DNA of 64,000 bases from Lonicera japonica. Its lineage: Eukaryota > Streptophyta > Magnoliopsida > Dipsacales > Caprifoliaceae. The notes under the pieces are model-generated. The model was not told the origin of the DNA. It did no database searches and was given only the letters and a program-made list of their open reading frames with translations. The position numbers and the translations under genes are program-made. Positions 1-12,400 of this stretch are shown one piece after another. Position 1 is the stretch's first letter, and the number at the start of each line of letters is the position of its first letter. Location: assembly GCA_021464415.1 (NCBI GenBank), contig CM038463.1, forward strand, positions 114,854,790-114,918,789, read 5' to 3'.

Positions 1-45
1 TGGATGTCCTGAAATTTTGATGCATAAGATTATACTGTATATTAT

Positions 46-3000
46 TTGTTCAAGATGTCCTCAAGTCCAGCTGCTCCAGTAACGGAAGTTGGGTTCCCCA
101 ATCATAATAATGCTCTCCCGGATGATGGAAATGTATCCAAAAACAGTGAATCCTCTTTGGAACATGGGCAGGATGAAGAACATGATGAGGATGAGGAGGA
201 TATGGACTTCAATCCATTTCTGAAAGAAGCTATTTCGCTGGAAGCTTCTTCGAGCTTGAGCTCTGAAATTGAAGAGTTGGATGGTGGTGTTGTTGAAAGT
301 GGGGAAAACACAACCTTGGTTGCTACATCGTTGTCCAAGGCACCCAATCAGGTTCCAGACTATGGAATTGGAGACTCTGGGTATGCTGAAGAAATTGTTA
401 TGCAAACCACAGGACATCAGCAGAGAGAATCAGTTTTGATCTCTCAACCCCAAAATGAAACCTTTAATGAAAAGGACAATGGCTCAATCAGCGGAATGGA
501 TGTTGATAATGCTGCAAAATTTGGACAGTTTAGCAGTATTTCTGATCGTAGGAAGCCTGTCATGGATACAGATGATGAAGAAGATGCTATCTGCAGGCGT
601 ACTAGAGCCCGATATTCACTTGCCCGTTTCACACTTGATGAACTTGAGACTTTTCTTCAAGAAACAGATGACGATGATGACCTTCAGAACGTTGATGATG
701 AAGAGGAGTACAGAAAATTTCTTACGGCTGTTCTACATGGTGGAGATGGTGACCATCAGGCAATACAAGAAAATCAAAATGTTGATGATGAAGATGAAGA
801 CAACGATGCAGACTTCGAGTTAGAAATTGAAGAGGCTCTTGAGAGTGATGTTGATGAAAATATAAGCAGGGCCCAAGACTGGGAGCGTGAGGCAGCTTGT
901 CGACGGCCTGAAACTAGGCAGAATAGAAGGCGAAACGTTTCTATTCGAAATAACAAAAAGCATTCTGGGCAGTTAAATAGGTCATTGCGGCTCCTCTTAC
1001 CTAATGTACCAATTGCACCTTTCCCAGTAGTTGATGGGAAAAAATTGATGCTTGAGAGTGGTCCACCTTGTCTGCCTTCCTCTACGCACAATGGCTATGT
1101 AAATGGATTTACTCCACATCAAATTGGTCAGTTGCATTGTTTAATTTACGAACATGTGCAACTTCTTATTCAGGTCTTTTCTCTCTCTGTTCTTGAGCCT
1201 GCTCGTGAGCAAATTGCTTCCCAAGTTCAAGGATTGATTTTGGAGATGCTTCACAAACGGGATCAAGCAGTAGCTTGGAGAAGAGTACCATATCCCAGTT
1301 TATGCTTTGGTCATCGGTACATTCAGCCGTCAGTGCCACATGAACTTCCACAGCTTTTGCCAGCACATAGCACTGCTGAATCTTTTTTGAGAATTGATGC
1401 ACAGAGAGACTGCGCCCTGGGAAATAGTATGGTACCACCTTCTAATACCAGTTGTCCTTCAAGAGGTAGATATGAGTACATTTCTTCTGGGCAGGTGAGT
1501 TGCTCTCAAAATCCTGAGGGCTCCTTTTGGATGCCTCTTGTAAGCAGTACGGTGCTATCCGTTACAGATGTAGCTCCTCTCAATTTAGTCGGAAGCTACA
1601 TGGACGATGTTTCTATTGGTATGTCATATATAAGGAATCGAGTGTTCATCATGCTTTTGCCATCATTTGTTCGTTTAATGCTGTAAGCTATGACCTTTAT
1701 ATGTTTCACTCTTGGCATGGATTTTTGACAGCTGTCCGAGAGTATAAAAGGCAATTTTTGGGAGTTACTTCAGATACTCGCTTTGAAAGGGAACCCTTGT
1801 TTCCTTATCGAAGTTTTCAGTCTGCTGCTGAATCTAACAGTGAAGTTCCAAGAGGACCTGCTTACTCGGTTTTGCAATCATGGCGCTCTACTTCAGGAAG
1901 TGATCAGACACCGAAAAAGACAATGGCTGCTACACTTGTTGAAAAGACCAAGAAGGAATCAGTTGCTCCAGTTCCAAGGAAAGTGGCAGAGTTAGCCTTG
2001 AGATTTTTTCCACTGTTTAATCCAGGACTATATCCGCATAAGCCACCTCCTGCATCTGTTGCGAATCGAGTTCTTTTCACTGAGGCAGAAGATGGGTGAG
2101 TTCCATATTTTATTGCTAGTGTTTGTTTCTTTAATTTTCTGTTGACCCTGACAATTTTATTTTCAAATGGGTTGTTTTATTAGTTTTCCTTTAGTCAAAA
2201 TGAAGTCCCAACCATTAGCTAGAAATCGTACCTTTCCCTAAAAAAGGGTTAAATGTATTACTTGACTTGCAGTCTTCTGTCAGTTTTGAGTGAGTTTTGG
2301 CATCCTACTTCGAAATGTTTCTTGTTTCATTTTTTTTAATTGTGTTGCAGGTTATTAGCATTGGGATTAATGGAATATAACACAGACTGGAAGGCCATCC
2401 AACAACGGTTTCTTCCTTGCAAATCTAAGCATCAGGTAATTAATATATGGGCTCATACATGCCAAAATATTGCTTTGCCTTACCTATGATTCTATAGCCC
2501 TGCCATTTGCACAGTTCCCTTCTTTGGATTTTATTGATAATTCAGTATTATTTATTTTATTTATTTATGTTATTTTAGTTGTGGATAGAATCCCACCTTG
2601 ATAGGGACTCTAGGTTAATTAGGAGTTGTGTTTATTTCCTATATAAGGTGCGTTGTTTTCATTAGTTATGATTATGGAATAATATTATCATTCTCTCTAA
2701 ATTATCATGGTATCAGAGGATTGGTTAGGAACTCCATATGCCGCCTAGGTCCAACTAAAACCCTAGGTCCAATTAAAACCCTACCCACACCTAAAACCCT
2801 AGCCGCCGCCACTGTTCTTTGCTCACTAGTGTGCGTAATAGGTGAGATTTCCCGGAACCAACCATGCAGGAGTGGTCGGAATTACCAGACGAGAAGAACC
2901 CCGAAAGCCACGCCGGAAACCGACGGCTCACGCGCCACCGCCCCTCTGCGCGTGGATCTCACGCGCCGTCAGTCTCCGCTGCGCGTGGAAGCGCGTGAAT

Positions 3001-6000
3001 GCTCCAATTGCTACCATATTTTCCAGGGTCGGTCGTCTTCTTGTTCTTCACCTTGTTCCAGTCTTGGTTTGGTTTAATTCAGTCTGGATTTGGCTTGGTT
3101 TGTTTATTCCAGATTTGGGGTAACGGGTTAGTTGATTGGTTGCTGTGGTTTTGTTCCACAATTAGTTTAATTCAGTCCTGAGTTTGTTTATTTGTTGATT
3201 CTCTGGCAAGATGAACTATAAACTTGCTATGGTGGGTGCTAGTACTCCGGGTCTCACAGAGTCTGCTAGTGGTTCCACCATAAGCACGTCTTCTACATCC
3301 TTAGATCCTATATCGCAGTTTGCTTCTATTTATTCTGTTAGTGAAAATCCGGTAGCGAATATCAGTCACAAGTTGAATGGAAGAAACTATCTCGAATGGG
3401 CACAGTCAATGAGGTTGTTTATTGACGGCAAAAGGAAATTAGGTTATGTGAATGGTGAGGTGGTACCACCACCATCTATTGACCCAGGCTTTAAGTCATG
3501 GCGCGAGGAGAACTCGATGGTTACCTCGTGGTTGATTAATTCCATGGAGGCTGGACTTGGTAAACCTTATATGTTCTTGCCGATCGCTAAAGATATCTGG
3601 CACGCGGTTAAGGAAATGTACTCTGATCTAGACAACTATTCTCAAATGTTCGAACTTAATAACCAGTTGTGGAAGATGCAACAAGGAAATCGTGGGGTTA
3701 CAGCCTCCTACCATGACATGATGGCCATATGGCAAGAGTTGGACTTGTTTGAAACTGAAGAGTGGGAAAACCAGAATGATAGTGCTCGTTACAAGAAGAA
3801 GGTTGAGCGAGGTCGGGTGTTTGTCTTTTTGGCTGGACTAAACAAGGACCTAGACGAAGTTCGGGGTCGTATTCTAGGCAGAATATCGTTGCCCACTATC
3901 CGAGAGGTATTTTCAGAGGTACGAAGAGAAGAGGCTCGGACGATCTGTGATGTTGAAAGACGAACGGGAGTCCCGTACAGATGGTGAGGGCTCTGCACTG
4001 GTAGCCCTTGATAAAGCCGTAGACAGTGATAAGAGGGGAGGAAAACATAAATTGTGGTGTGATCATTGCAAGTGGTTAGGTCATACTAGGGATAGTTGCT
4101 GGAAGTTTCATGGTAAACCAGCAAATTGGAAGAAGCGTGATAACAAAACGAAGGGAGGAACTCGAGCATTTCAAGCAAGCAATGCAGATTCAGTGCAACC
4201 ATCTTCCTCAGAACCACTTCCATTCACAAAGGAACAATTTGAGCATCTGTGTAAAATGGTTCAAGCCCATTCTTTAGGAAACTCTGACTCCTTATGTTCC
4301 ATAGCTCAGTCAGGTAATAAGTTTACAGCTACAATTGCCTGTATCAAATCCCATAGCAACTGGATATTAGATTCAGGGGCCACTGACCACATGACCGGTA
4401 TTTCGGAATTTTTTTCGTCATATACTCCGTGTGCAGGGAATCAAAAGGTTAAAATTGTTGATGGTTCTTTCGCTGCGGTTGCCGGCAAAGGAACCATAAT
4501 CGTCTCCCCGTCTCTCACTCTTAAAGATGTCTTACATGTCCCTAAGTTATCGTATAATCTTATATTTGTCAGCAAATTAGCTCTTGATCTCAATTGTCAA
4601 GTTAACTTTTGGTCTTCTCATTGTGAATTTCAGGATTCAAATTCAGGGAAGACGATTGGGGTTGCTAAACAGGATGGGGGTCTCTACTTCTTCAATAATG
4701 GGTCTACCTCTGGAAGGCAAGACCGGCAGACTTGTTTTAATTCTATTTCTGTTTCTAGTGATAGTCAGACTTTGCTATGTCATTATAGGTTAGGACATCC
4801 AAACTTTCAGTATTTAAAGCATTTGTTTCCCAAGTTATTAATGAATAAAAATTTGCTTAAATTTCGGTGTGAATCTTGTGAATTAGCAAAACATCAACGC
4901 ACGGTTTTTCCGTCTCAACCATATAAGAAATCACAACCTTTCACCTTGATTCACAGTGATGTTTGGGGTCCCTCTAGAGTGCCCACTTGGTCAGGTAAAC
5001 GTTGGTTTGTAACTTTCATTGATGACCACACTATAGTATGTTGGGTCTTTCTTTTAAAAGAAAAATCAGAAGTTGGGAGTGTGTTTTAAAACTTTTACAC
5101 CATGATACACACAGTTTCAAACCAAAATTCAAATTTTTCGGAGTGATAATGGGAAGGAATTTTTTAATAAGATGTTAGGGGATTTTTTCGTCAAAAATGG
5201 GATAATTCATCAAAGTTCTTGTAATTATACTCCTCAACAGAATGGAGTTGCCGAAAGGAAAAATAGACATCTACTTGAAGTTGCTCGTGCTTTAATTTTT
5301 CAAACTAAAGTTCCAAAATACCTTTGGGGAGATGCTATTTTGATTGCTACTTACCTTATTAATCGGCTTCCAACACGAACTTTGAAATTTAAAGCCCCTA
5401 TAAAATTGCTTTCTGATCTATTTCCCAACACTTGGTTATTAGGGGATATTCCCTTAAAAATATTTGGAAGTGTTGCCTTTGTTCATAATCATGACCCCAA
5501 AAATTCTAAACTTGATCCAAAGGCACACAAATGTATTTTTGTAGGCTATCTTACAAATCAGAAAGGGTATAAATGTTTTGATCCGATTTCCAAGAAATTA
5601 TACATTTCTATGGATGTTACCTTCTTCGAAGGGCGATCTTATTATAACTCCCATCTTCAGGGGGAGAGCACGAGTGAAGATGGTGGTTGCGGTTTTGATA
5701 ATTCAGTCGTTGATGTTTTGTATGAACAAGTACTTAATAATTATTTTAACACACAATCTGGGAAAACAAATGAATTAAATATTGAAGATACTTGTGTTGG
5801 TAATGGTGAACAACCAGGGTTAGTGTCATCCCAAAATCTGACTACCGATGGATCAGAGATATGGGCAAAACGGTATAAAGGTCTTGTTTATTCTAGGAAA
5901 AATCCAGAACAAGGAAGGAAAGAAACCATCCTTCTGCAACCCCAAGAATCCAACCTGGAGGTGGATCATGATACTCACGATGACTCTTCCGAGATACCTG

Positions 6001-9000
6001 AAGGTAGTTCTCAAGCTAATATCGAGTCAACTCAGTCTGATCAACTTGATCTCCCTATTGCTCTTAGAAAAGGAGTCAGAGCGTGTACGAAATCTTCCAA
6101 ATATCCCATTTCGAACTTTGTGTCATATAAAAATATCTCACCCTCTTATTCTGCATTTATCTCTCGTGTGTCGAATGTGGTTATTCCTAACAATGTTCAG
6201 GATGTTCTAAATGTTCTGGAGTGGAGAGAAGTGGTGTATGAGGAGATGAGAGCGTTGGAGAAGAATGCTACTTGGGAGAAAGTAAAGCTTCCAGAAGGAA
6301 AGACAGTTGTTGGTTGTAAATGGGTATTCACTGTGAAGTATAACTCAGATGGGTCAGTGGAACGGTACAAGGCTCGTCTGGTGGCTAAAGGCTTCACTCA
6401 AATGTATGGAGTCGACTACTTCAAAACTTTTTCTCCCGTGGCAAAATTAAATACAGTTCGGGTTCTTTTATCAGTTGCAGTTAACTTGGACTGGCCTTTG
6501 AATCAGTTAGATGTGAAGAATGCCTTCTTGAATGGAAACCTAGAAGAGGAAGTCTATATGGAACCTCCACCTGGTTTTAGTGAGGAATTTGGGACAAAAA
6601 TCTGCAAGCTAAAGAGGTCTTTGTATGGCCTTAAACAATCCCCTAGAGCGTGGTTCGAAAGATTAACGAAGTTCCTCAAGAGCCAAGGGTATAATCAAGG
6701 GCAGTCTGATCATACTCTCTTCACTAAGACGTTCACAAGAAACGAACTTTTTGTTCTCATTGTTTATGTGGATGATATGATTTTGACAGGGGATGATGTT
6801 GAAGAAATGAGTCGACTGAAGCGAAATCTTGCTAGAGAATTTGAGATTAAGGATCTTGGTGACCTACGATACTTCCTTGGAATAGAGGTGGCCCGTTCAA
6901 AAAGTGGTATTGTAGTATCACAACGGAAATATATTTTGGATGTGCTGTCAGAAACTGGGATGAGTGGGTGTAAGCCATCGGATACTCCCATAGAACTGGG
7001 TACCAAGCTAGGAGATGTTAAAGATAGTGTTCCAGTTGAAACAGGGAGATACCAGAGGTTAGTTGGGAAACTAATCTACTTGTCTCATACGCGCACTGAC
7101 ATTGCTTTCGCTGTGAGCATGGTTAGTCAGTTCATGCACTCACCATGTGAAGAGCATCTAGAGGCGGTGTACCGTATTCTTCGTTACCTCAAAGGCTCCC
7201 CAGGGAAAGGTCTATTCTTTAGGAAGAACGCTAAAAGAGGGATAAAGGTGTATACCGATGCTGATTGGGCTGGCTCGGTTACTGATAGACGGTCTACGTC
7301 TGGCTACTGTACGTTTCTTTGGAGCAACTTGGTTACATGGAGAAGCAAGAAGCAAAGTGTTGTCGCTCGAAGCAGTGCAGAAGCTGAGTTTAGATCAATG
7401 GCTCAAGGAGTATGTGAGGTTCTTTGGCTACAAAGGGTCTTAGAGGAACTCAAAAGGCCAATAAGTCTCCCGATGAAGCTATACTGCGATAACAAGGCTG
7501 CTATCAGTATTGCCCACAATCCGGTCTTACATGATAGGACAAAACATGTTGAGATTGATAGGCACTTCATCAAAGAGAAACTAGAAGGTGGAATTATATG
7601 TACTCCCTTTGTTCCGTCTAATCAACAAGTTGCAGATATTTTGACCAAGGGCCTGTTAAGGCAACCGTTCGAATTTCAAGTGAGCAAGTTGGGCCTGACG
7701 GATATCTTCGCACCAACTTGAGGGGGAGTATTGATAATTCAGTATTATTTATTTTATTTATTTGTGTTATTTTAGTTGTGGATAGAATCCCACCTTGATA
7801 GGGACTTTAGGTTAATTAGGAGTTGTGTTTATTTCCTATATAAGGTGCGTTGTTTTCATTAGTTATGATTATGGAATAATATTATCATTCTCTCTAAATT
7901 ATCAGATTTTTATCTAATCCATCTTCCAGCAGAGGAAGTGGTTAACATTAGAACCAATTGATGTGATGTATTTGATGAGATGGAGCTGCATACCCAGTTA
8001 AAGTTTGTGCATTGTGCTCTGCCATGGCTGATGCATGATCCACTTGCCATAGAGACCTTCTAAGGCCCTCATCGAAAGTCACTCCTGCACTGTGAGACTG
8101 CCTTTTAACTTAAAAGATTTTACAAGAAGTGACTTGCTTGGACCGGGAAATTTGAGCTCAATTAGTTTGTGCATGGGGTTACGTCTTGGATTTATCCACC
8201 ACCTGAACTCAATACAAGACATTTTTACAATCTCTGAATCTCTCTCTCCCCCCCCCCCTCTCTCAGTACTATTGGTCAATTCTTATAAATTATAAAAAGA
8301 ATATATTATATGGATATATACATAGTTAAATAAAATTTGTCCGTGTAGTTCTACAAATAAGTATGAAAAAATTGATATGCATGACTTGTATTGTAGGAAT
8401 GTGTCGTTTTTAACATGATTAGTGCCATTGACACAAGGAATTAACTATAAACGTGGATAGCATTGTATGCACAGATCAATCATAATGTTGATGTTTAACT
8501 GTGTCGAACAACGCGGGTTATACCCAGTTATTTTATATGCATACGTCTATTTACAGTTGAAAAATGTAATTGGTTTGGCTTACTCAATGAGAGCTAGAGG
8601 CCTATATTTGTATAGATAAATTAAGGTTACAATGAAGAACCCAAACAAATAAAAAGACAGAGGACATAAAAATCTGGGTTATCAAATCCTAATAGAAAAC
8701 TAAATCTAAAATATCTCTTATTTATGGCAAATACAAAAGATACCTAATAAAAATAAATAATCTACAAATAATAAATAAAATATGATTTCCAACATTTACA
8801 AGGTGGAAACTTTATAAAGTGATTTTGTTGATACTTGATATAGTGGTATAACCGAGATGCTTTTAAATTTTAAGCCCATTTCAAGTTGGAAATGGAATTG
8901 CTTTCTGACATGGATCTCGTAACTGTTCTCTCCTATAATAAATTGCATTTCTATTTGTTTTCCACTTGTTTCTAAGTGAAACTTTGAAAGTAGTAAAGGA

Positions 9001-9441
9001 ATTGGTCACTGGCATGGAATTCATGACTATGCTCACACCTATAGTCAATTGAGCTGATGGCTGACTTTTTTGTTTCAATCGTTCTCACTTGGTTTCTTAA
9101 GTGGGAAGTCTTTGAAATACAGAAATATGTTGTTCATCAGCATCACTGTATAGTGTATAATGTTGTGATTTATCTGACACATCGACACATCTTAATTGTG
9201 TTACAGATTTTTGTTAGGCAAAAAAACCGTACATCCTCTAAAGCGCCAGAAAATCAAATAAAGGTATGTAAATATCCCTGGAAATTTAGTATATAAATGT
9301 AACTGTTGTTACTCTGAACTCATTCTTGTTGTTGTTTAGTAGACTGATTCCATCATTTTTTTTTGCATTAGAAACGAAATTGTATTACTTACAAAACATC
9401 TTTTGTTCATTTTTATGAATGCTAAATTATATTCTCAATCA

Positions 9442-9477
<36 letters not shown>

Positions 9478-12400
9478 TCGCTCACTATCCCACTTGCCAA
9501 AATCTGTTGTTCTTGGTCGTCCTCTCATGGACATCATTAATTTACTGAACTTGCCTGTCAAATGACTCTAAAGTCTAAACTAGTATGAAGTGCCTTTCAA
9601 GAATCCTTGAGGTCATGCAAGTGTTCTGAAGATACTTCTGGGGTATGCGAAAATTTGGAATTGTCCACGAGTATATATTTTTTTCTTTCTATGACTAGGA
9701 AAGCGGGGTAATTGGGGTTGGAGGTTTTTTTTATTTTATTTTTTGTGGGGTGGGGGGAGGGTTGTGTTAGGCAGTCGGCAGCCAACGTTAAACTTAGTCG
9801 AATCTTTATGACATGGACAAACGATATAAGAGTGTTAATGCTAGGTCGTTGCCCAGAAGCAACGCGCTGGATCGTCCGAGTCCAGTGACAAATGAGCAAG
9901 GGCCGCTACATCGCCGCCTGGGTGTAGTGAAAAATAAGCAAGGGTTCCCGCATCTTTGTGAACGGGTGCGGGTAAAGAAGCTAGTTCATGATAGGAGGAT
10001 TCGTTTTGGGACTTGGAATATAGGCACACTCACAGGAAAATCGATGGAAATAGTTGACACTATGATCAGGAGGAGGATCAATTTCATGTGCCTTCAAGAA
10101 ACTAAGTGGGTTGGAGCTAAGGCGAAGGAATTAGACACTTCGGGTTTTAAGCTTTGGTACACTGGCAAGGTTAAATCGAGAAATGGAGTGGGTATAATTG
10201 TCGACAAATGGTGGAAGAAGGACATTGTAGATGTAAAGAGGGTAGGAGATAGGATCCTAGCCCTAAAATTCGTAGTGGAGCAGGACACTTTTAATGTGAT
10301 AAGTGCTTATGCACCTCAAGTCGGGTGTGAAGAACACCTCAAGATAAAATTTTGGGAGGACTTAGAAGGCTTGATCCAGGATATACCACTTAGAGAAAAG
10401 ATTTTCCTAGGAGGGGATCTGAATGGGCACGTAGGGAGCTCTTCTGAAAACTATAGGGGGGTGCATGGAGGTTATGGCATTGGGGTGGTAAATACCGAGG
10501 GAAAATCTATCCTTGATTTCTCGTCTGCTTATGATCTTATGGTTGCCAATACATGTTTTAAGAAGCGGGAGGAGCACCTCATCACATACAAGAGTGGGGC
10601 AGCATGCTCGCAGATCGATTTCTTCCTCTTTAGGAAAGGAGATCGAAAGAGTTGTATGGACTGTAAAGTCATACCTGGAGAGAGCTTGACTACCCAACAT
10701 AGAGTCCTGGTGATGGATATACGAGTTAAGGGGAAAGTGAAGAGAAGGGGCCAAGGTAAGGTTTCAAGGATTAGATGGTGGCATTTGAAGGGTGAAAAAC
10801 AAAGGATCTTTCAACACAAGGTGCTGAAGGGAGGGTTTTGGGAGGCAAACGGAAGCGCAAATGATATGTGGGACAAGGCGGCCGAGGGGATCAGGAAGAT
10901 AGCTAAAGAGACGCTGGGTGAATCAAGAGGGTGTGGACCTAGGGATAAAGAATCTTGGTGGTGGGATGATAGTGTACAAGATAAAGTTAAGGTAAAAAGG
11001 AAATGCTTTAAAGCTTGGTCTCTATGTAAGAATGCGGAAAATTGGGAATCTTACAAAGAAGCAAAGAAAGAGACTAAGAAGGCGGTGAGTGAGTCGAGGA
11101 CTAAAGCTTTTGATGGATTATACCAATCTTTAGGCACCAAAGCTGGGGAAAAAGCTATTTACCGACTTGCTAAAGGTCGAGAAAGGAAGACAAAAGACTT
11201 GGATCAAGTGAGATGCATTAAGGACGAAGAAGGTAATGTCTTGGTTAAAGAACAAGACATACAAGAGAGATGGAAGAACTATTTTCACAAATTATTTAAT
11301 GAAGGTTACGAGATTTTAGCATGTGGAGATGAGCTGAACATGCGAGAGGATGACCAAAATTTCACCTTTTATCGCAGAATTCAAGAAAAGGAAGTGAAAG
11401 AAGCATTGATACGAATGGATAGTGGTAAAGCAGTTGGGCCAGATAGTATACCTATTGAGGTTTGGAAGGGTCTAGGTGATAAAGGCATTGGTTGGCTCAC
11501 AAGGTTTTTCAACAAGATATTGAGGTCAAAGAAGATGCCGGAAGAATGGAGGAGAAGCACCCTAATCCCGATTTATAAGAATAAAGGGGATATACAAAAT
11601 TGCGCCAATTACAGGGGGATTAAACTCATGAGTCATACTATGAAGTTATGGGAAAGGGTGATTGAGCGGAGACTAAGAAAAGAAACCAGCATTTTAGATA
11701 ATCAATTTGGTTTTATGCCCGGAAGGTCGACCATGGAAGCAATTTACTTGTTGCGGCGTTTGATGGAGCAATATCGGAGGGATCAAAAGGACCTACACAT
11801 GGTTTTCATTGACTTGGAGAAGGCGTACGATAGGGTACCCAGAGAGATTTTGTGGAAAGCCCTAGAGAAGAAAGGGGTTAGGATTGCCTATATTCGTGTT
11901 ATCAAGGACATGTATGAAGGAGCTATGACTAGTGTGAGAACACATAGTGGGTCCACAGAAGATTTTCCTATAACTATAGGACTACACCAAGGGTCAGCTT
12001 TGAGCCCTTATCTGTTTACCTTGGTCTTGGATGTACTCACGGAACACATTCAAGAGCCAGCACCGCGATGTATGCTGTTTGCAGATGATATTGTCCTAGT
12101 GGGTGAGTCCAGAGAAGAGCTAAATGGGAAGGTGGAAACTTGGAGACAAAATTTAGAAGCGCATGGCTTTCGTTTAAGCAGAAGTAAGACAGAATACATG
12201 GAGTGCAAGTTCAATAAAAGGCGGAGCACTACTAACTTAGAGGTAAAAGTTGGGGATAATGTCATACCACAAGTCACTCGGTTTAAGTATCTTGGATCCA
12301 TTATACAAGAAGATGGGGAGATAGAGGGAGATGTTAATCACCGGATTCAAGCAGGATGGTTGAAATGGAGGAAAGCTTCGGGTGTGTTATGTGATAAAAA

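Larger units (their letters stand above)
2532..7904 (+). mobile_element. Ty1/Copia LTR retrotransposon (element 1) in DUO3 intron 3
   Basis: A full-length 5373-bp element in the same orientation as DUO3. It has 176-bp LTRs, an initiator-Met tRNA type primer site, a degraded gag-pol and a G-rich polypurine tract (gagggggag) before the 3' LTR. The insertion is flanked by a perfect 5-bp duplication GATTT (2527-2531 and 7905-7909). That duplication fixes the LTR ends as TATTGATAA...TTATCA, so the termini are TA...CA instead of the usual TG...CA. The two LTRs differ at two positions by eye, indicating a fairly recent but not brand-new insertion. The coding region carries frameshifts, so this copy is not autonomous. 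Confidence 0.93.

Noticed and set aside
61..417. Antisense open frames over DUO3 exon 1
   Set aside because: They lie opposite a long conserved coding exon; no domain or codon signal of their own.
1495..1567. Short intron in DUO3 exon 1 (gtgagt at 1495, acceptor at 1567)
   Set aside because: Splicing there would shift the frame and put a stop next; the unspliced frame encodes the conserved [18 protein letters not shown] block.
2628..3181. Frames between the Copia element 1 LTR and gag
   Set aside because: Lie in the untranslated leader and match no gag region.
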